Assembly (NCBI GenBank): GCA_003646505.1
Contig: QMKT01000071.1
Location: 1 to 8,870 of the forward strand
Reading direction: 5' to 3'
DNA length: 8,870 bases
Origin: Campylobacterota bacterium
Lineage (GTDB): Bacteria; Campylobacterota; Campylobacteria; Campylobacterales; Sulfurovaceae
Every line of letters starts with the position of its first letter. The first letter of the stretch is position 1. The notes below the pieces were generated by a model that saw nothing but the letters and a program-made list of their open reading frames with translations, had not been told where the DNA came from and searched no databases. Of the stretch, positions 6,293 through 8,870 are shown piece by piece. A program made the translations under genes and the position numbers.

Positions 6293-6768
6293 TGCAACTC
6301 TCTACCTACCTTACGCCTTTCAAAAGTGTTGTTTTGGGCACTATGAGTGAAAATGGCTACCCTTTCTCTTCTTATGCACCCTTTTATTATGATGGCATCT
6401 CTATCTATATTTTTATTTCAGATATTGCCACACATGCAAGAAACATACAGCAAAACCCTAAAGCCTCTGCATTTTTTATCGAAGATGAAAGTCAGACCCA
6501 ACAGATCTTTGCAAGAAAACGTATCTCTTTGCAGTGTGATGTAAAGTGTATCTCTAAAAATGATACTTCTTTTGAACCTATCATGGAAGCCTTTGTATCA
6601 AAACAGGGTGAGACGCTTACGATGCTTATGGATATGGGAGACTTTAACCTCTACGTGTTAACTCCAATTTATGGAGAAGCAACCTTTGGATTTGGAGAAG
6701 CCTATAATATATGTGGAGAGAAGATGAATGAACTTGTACAAAGAACAGGTGACAGCGGTCACAAATAA
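6292..6768 (+). CDS. Short HugZ/pyridoxamine-phosphate-oxidase-fold protein
   Basis: The 158-residue protein has the split-barrel fold of the PNPOx-like/HugZ group, whose members bind FMN or heme. Visible landmarks are VVLGTMSENGYPFSSYAPF (13-31), THARNIQQNPKASAFFIED (47-65), ARKRISLQC (74-82) and the C-terminal strand region MGDFNLYVLTPIYGEATFGF (115-134) followed by GEAY, which is typical of HugZ-type proteins. It is much shorter than the HugZ/ChuZ heme oxygenases of Helicobacter and Campylobacter (about 250 residues) and lacks their C-terminal extension. It could therefore be a flavin-binding reductase or a heme-binding relative; the reaction cannot be told. A His (H157) sits at the very C terminus (SGHK). 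It overlaps smpB by one base. Confidence 0.75.
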   Translation: MQLSTYLTPFKSVVLGTMSENGYPFSSYAPFYYDGISIYIFISDIATHARNIQQNPKASAFFIEDESQTQQIFARKRISLQCDVKCISKNDTSFEPIMEAFVSKQGETLTMLMDMGDFNLYVLTPIYGEATFGFGEAYNICGEKMNELVQRTGDSGHK

Positions 6769-6783
6769 ACAGATACCGAAATA

Positions 6784-7707
6784 TTACTTTTTAGACTTTC
6801 TTTTTTTCTTTAACTTTTCATAAGAAGAGAGATACCTCGTCTCTTCTTTACTCTTTACTTTCTCTTGACGTTTATGTTGAAGCTTGCTATGACTGTTTGG
6901 GGTCAGTAATCTACTTTTCTTTAAGCGTTTCCATGGGGAAACTTTTTGATAGCCTATAAAACGATAAATACTTCTTTGTATCTTTTTAGACAACCATTTT
7001 AAGAACCTTTTTACAGGAATATGAAAAACTTTTTCCAGAAAAAATTCTACCCACTTAAAGAACGTAGATAAAAATGTAGAGATCTTTGCTAAACTTTTTG
7101 CTAAAAAAGGTACTTTTTCCATCCATGACAATATCCAGGTAAAGATCACCACCTCCACAATGGGAGCGATCCAGCTCCCCCATAAATAATCTGTAAAGAA
7201 ATAGACGATTGCCGTACTCGCTTTCAAAAAGAATACAAGTAAAAAACTCCAAAATTTTGCAACAAAAACCTTCATAGCAAGCATCCCACCTATAAACTTA
7301 CCTATAAAACCCAGAGAGCCTAAGAATACAAAGATCGCCATGATCTGTTTGACGATCGGAAAGTTTTTAAAATTCTTTTGTATATAGACGATCAAACGTT
7401 TAATATCATCCGTGATATGATCTAGAAAATGTATTTTGAAATTATGTGTGATCACTTTTTCTATGACATAACGTTTTCCTAACCCTGTGGCAGAAAGAAG
7501 AGCAATCTTTTTAAGAAAAATCATCAAGATAAACTTTCCTTTCACAAGGAAAAAAGCTGCCAAGAGAGTCAAAAGGTTCTCTTTTAAAAAATAAAATGTA
7601 CTATGTACCGGAGTAAGCACAAAAGTACGACTCTCTTCAACGCTGAACACAACAATAATACCAACCAGTACTAAGGGTAAGACCCATGCAAGAATTCTAT
7701 TTTTCAT
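6784..7707 (-). CDS. Uncharacterised multi-pass membrane protein with very basic C-terminal tail
   Basis: I do not recognise this 307-residue protein. It has hydrophobic segments at about 5-23, 44-66, 121-143, 150-172 and 178-196. An amphipathic, aromatic-rich stretch (about 200-253) follows. The C-terminal tail (254-307) is strongly basic, with runs such as KRLKKSR, KRQEKVKSK and KLKKKRKSKK. The positive tail should stay in the cytoplasm and could touch nucleic acid, ribosomes or acidic lipids, but no catalytic motif is seen. ATG 7707 is preceded by AGAG five bases upstream. It is the second gene of an operon, 7 bp after the preceding membrane-protein gene, and converges with the HugZ-like gene (15-bp gap). 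The product is inferred to be inner-membrane. Confidence 0.75.
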   Translation of the reverse strand: MKNRILAWVLPLVLVGIIVVFSVEESRTFVLTPVHSTFYFLKENLLTLLAAFFLVKGKFILMIFLKKIALLSATGLGKRYVIEKVITHNFKIHFLDHITDDIKRLIVYIQKNFKNFPIVKQIMAIFVFLGSLGFIGKFIGGMLAMKVFVAKFWSFLLVFFLKASTAIVYFFTDYLWGSWIAPIVEVVIFTWILSWMEKVPFLAKSLAKISTFLSTFFKWVEFFLEKVFHIPVKRFLKWLSKKIQRSIYRFIGYQKVSPWKRLKKSRLLTPNSHSKLQHKRQEKVKSKEETRYLSSYEKLKKKRKSKK

Positions 7708-7714
7708 GGCAGCT

Positions 7715-8290
7715 CTATTTTTTCAAAGAACCCTTCACAGTGTTATAGAGACGCTTTATCTTTGCGATAAAAGGACTTTCACCTGCAAAGTATTTTTCTT
7801 TAAAAGCTTTAAAGCCCTCTTTCAGACTCTTCTTGATCTGTTTTAAACGTTCCATCATCTTAATATACATTTCGCAGGCTTTCAGCCAGTCAATGGCCTT
7901 CATGATCTGATCATACATCCATTTAAACCATCCAAACTGCATCAGCTTATCTTCTGTCACTCTAAAGAGCCAAAAAGTAAATGCTGCTATAGGGATTTTT
8001 GATATATACAAAGTCAGACCTAACACAACCTGTCCAGAAACGAACAAGATACCTGCATAGATACCAAAGGCTTCTACGATGGTAAGTAAAATGATAAAAA
8101 GAACAAGTATAAATGAAGGATTAGCATGTTCTAGTTTTGCTTCAATGGCTTGAAGTATTTTAAGTCCATGAATAGCCTCATAGATAGGCTTCGCTATGCC
8201 TTCCCATATAAGTTCTTCAAAGATGATATAAATGAGTACAAGTATGAGTTGTAAAAGTAAAATGAGTTTGTTTTTGAGCGTTGTCAGCAT
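7715..8290 (-). CDS. Uncharacterised membrane protein with three predicted helices and basic amphipathic tail
   Basis: I do not recognise the family. The 191-residue product has hydrophobic segments at about 8-27, 59-80 and 83-108. The motif FWLFRVTEDKLMQFGWFKWMYDQ (106-128) directly follows and looks family-specific: it is dense in aromatic residues at a membrane edge. A lysine-rich amphipathic helical tail (about 140-191) completes it. ATG 8290 has AGGAT (8301-8297) six bases upstream. It is the first gene of the operon with the next membrane protein, 7 bp downstream. The shared design of helices near the N terminus and a cationic C terminus suggests that the two products act together at the inner membrane. 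No function can be assigned. Confidence 0.75.
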   Translation of the reverse strand: MLTTLKNKLILLLQLILVLIYIIFEELIWEGIAKPIYEAIHGLKILQAIEAKLEHANPSFILVLFIILLTIVEAFGIYAGILFVSGQVVLGLTLYISKIPIAAFTFWLFRVTEDKLMQFGWFKWMYDQIMKAIDWLKACEMYIKMMERLKQIKKSLKEGFKAFKEKYFAGESPFIAKIKRLYNTVKGSLKK

Positions 8291-8296
8291 AGAAAT

Positions 8297-8325
8297 ATCC
8301 TAAATAAATTAAAAAAGTTATTATA
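8297..8325 (-). promoter_or_regulatory. Promoter and ribosome binding site of the two-gene membrane-protein operon
   Basis: On the minus strand TATAAT lies at 8325-8320, preceded by a T-rich stretch as in Campylobacterota promoters. The predicted start is about 8313. The Shine-Dalgarno AGGAT is at 8301-8297, six bases before the ATG at 8290. Confidence 0.55.
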
Positions 8326-8387
8326 GCGATTTTATTAAAAAATAATATGTTTTAAGAAAATAAAGATTTCTTTTTGATTTGTAGTAG

Positions 8388-8481
8388 TTTTGGTTAAATG
8401 GGTTTTGTGAAGTGCGGGAGCTTACTGATAGTAAGTGACCAAACGGAACAAAGCCCATTTAGCCGAAAATGCTGTGAAGCA
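8388..8481 (+). other. Long hairpin plus small tetraloop hairpin in the gap after rplS (possible structured RNA or repeat)
   Basis: The 197-bp gap between rplS and the membrane operon contains a strong structure. Arms 8388-8408 and 8448-8468 form 21 continuous pairs on the + strand, of which three are G-U (8391/8465, 8394/8462, 8403/8453). An apical stem CTTACT-GAT-AGTAAG (8421-8435) is joined by a symmetric 12+12 internal region with possible tandem G-A pairs (8409/8447, 8410/8446 and 8418/8438, 8419/8437). Just downstream is a small hairpin TGCT-GTGA-AGCA (8470-8481) with a GNRA-type loop. On the minus strand the three wobbles become C-A mismatches and the loop is no longer GNRA. No U-tract follows the structure in either direction, so it is not a normal intrinsic terminator. 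No convincing + promoter is visible; a repeat element or an rplS 3' processing structure remain possible. Confidence 0.45.
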
Positions 8482-8491
8482 GAAAGAAAGA

Positions 8492-8851
8492 TTATTTTCT
8501 TCTGAGTTCTTTGATTCTTGCTGCTTTACCTTTGAGTTCTCTAAGATAGAACAATTTTGCTCTTCTGATTCTACCTCTTCTAAGTACTTCAATACTTTCG
8601 ATAGAGTCTGAGTAAAGTGGGAAAATTCTTTCAACACCAACAGAGTTAGCACCCATTTTTCTTACCATGAATGTTCTACCTGTTCCTTGACCTCTAATTG
8701 CGATACAAAGACCTTCAAAGTTTTGTACTCTTGTTTTTGCGCCTTCTTTAATTCTTACGCCTACTCTTACTGTATCACCTGCTCTGAATGTTGGAAGGTT
8801 TCTGTTTTCTAGTTGTGCTTGCTCGAAGCTTTCAATGTATTTATTTCTCAT
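8492..8851 (-). CDS. rplS: 50S ribosomal protein L19
   Basis: The 119-residue product is the normal length for L19, a large-subunit protein at the 30S/50S interface. Landmarks are [20 protein letters not shown] (22-41), [20 protein letters not shown] (42-61), [19 protein letters not shown] (63-81) and the basic C terminus [20 protein letters not shown] (91-110) ending ELRRK. ATG 8851 is preceded by an AAAAAAGG stretch (8868-8861), eight or nine bases upstream. In most bacteria it ends an operon with rpsP, rimM and trmD, which would lie to the right, beyond the window. No clear rho-independent terminator with a U-tract follows; a weak stem TGCT-TCAC-AGCA followed by TTTT (minus strand, 8481-8466) is the best candidate. 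Confidence 0.97.
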   Translation of the reverse strand: MRNKYIESFEQAQLENRNLPTFRAGDTVRVGVRIKEGAKTRVQNFEGLCIAIRGQGTGRTFMVRKMGANSVGVERIFPLYSDSIESIEVLRRGRIRRAKLFYLRELKGKAARIKELRRK

Positions 8852-8870
8852 GTGTTATACCTTTTTTGTA

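Noticed and set aside
6347..6544. Plus-strand open frame of 65 codons inside the HugZ-like gene
   Set aside because: It is out of frame with a clear PNPOx-fold protein and has no ribosome binding site.
6749..6762. Inverted repeat GTGAC-AGCG-GTCAC as a terminator of the HugZ-like gene
   Set aside because: It lies inside the coding end and no T-run follows on either strand.
7055..7252. Minus-strand open frame of 65 codons inside the second membrane-protein gene
   Set aside because: It is a different frame of a longer coupled gene, with no ribosome binding site.
8388..8468. The hairpin as the intrinsic terminator of rplS
   Set aside because: On the minus strand the stem has three C-A mismatches and is followed by an A/C-rich stretch, not a U-tract.
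8422..8652. Minus-strand open frame of 76 codons overlapping rplS
   Set aside because: It lies in another frame of the rplS 3' half on the same strand; L19 is certain, so this is a shadow.

Overview
The window looks like a chromosomal segment of a Campylobacterota (Epsilonproteobacteria) member, most likely a Sulfurovum/Sulfurimonas-type microaerophile. Support comes from the AT-rich sequence, A/T-rich promoters with TATAAT or extended -10 boxes but no clear -35, and housekeeping genes (ispE, smpB, rplS) whose protein sequences fit that group. The assignment is by recognition, not by a search.

Layout. (1) Positions 1-660 hold the 3' part of ispE (MEP isoprenoid pathway), cut by the window edge. 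(2) Convergent to it is a two-gene minus-strand operon (3722 down to 671). It encodes a small one-pass membrane protein and an 820-residue hybrid sensor-kinase-like protein. Both carry a SPOR-like periplasmic region, one transmembrane helix and a cytoplasmic coiled coil. The large protein keeps one apparently working receiver domain, but its phospho-accepting His positions and an upstream receiver Asp are replaced. (3) Divergent from that operon is a membrane fatty-acid desaturase (3831-4793). (4) Convergent to the desaturase is a minus-strand pair, truC (tRNA pseudouridine synthase) followed by a small VF530/DUF2132 protein. (5) Divergent from truC is smpB (tmRNA partner, TTG start), translationally coupled to a short HugZ/PNPOx-fold flavin or heme protein. 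(6) Convergent to that is a minus-strand operon of two unrecognised multi-pass membrane proteins with very basic C-terminal tails (8290 down to 6784). (7) At the right edge is rplS (ribosomal protein L19) on the minus strand.

Gene density is very high, with gaps of mostly 6-40 bp; the only substantial gaps are 3723-3830 and 8295-8491. The 3.7 kb and 5.8 kb divergent gaps are compact promoter regions in which the opposing -10 boxes form inverted repeats. The 8.4 kb gap contains a long imperfect hairpin whose pairing is better on the + strand.

No mobile element, CRISPR array, tRNA or rRNA is visible. The most unusual content is the signalling operon with its degenerate phosphorelay and duplicated sensor module. 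The 8388-8481 RNA-like structure, the mirror-symmetric promoters and the paired basic-tailed membrane proteins come next.
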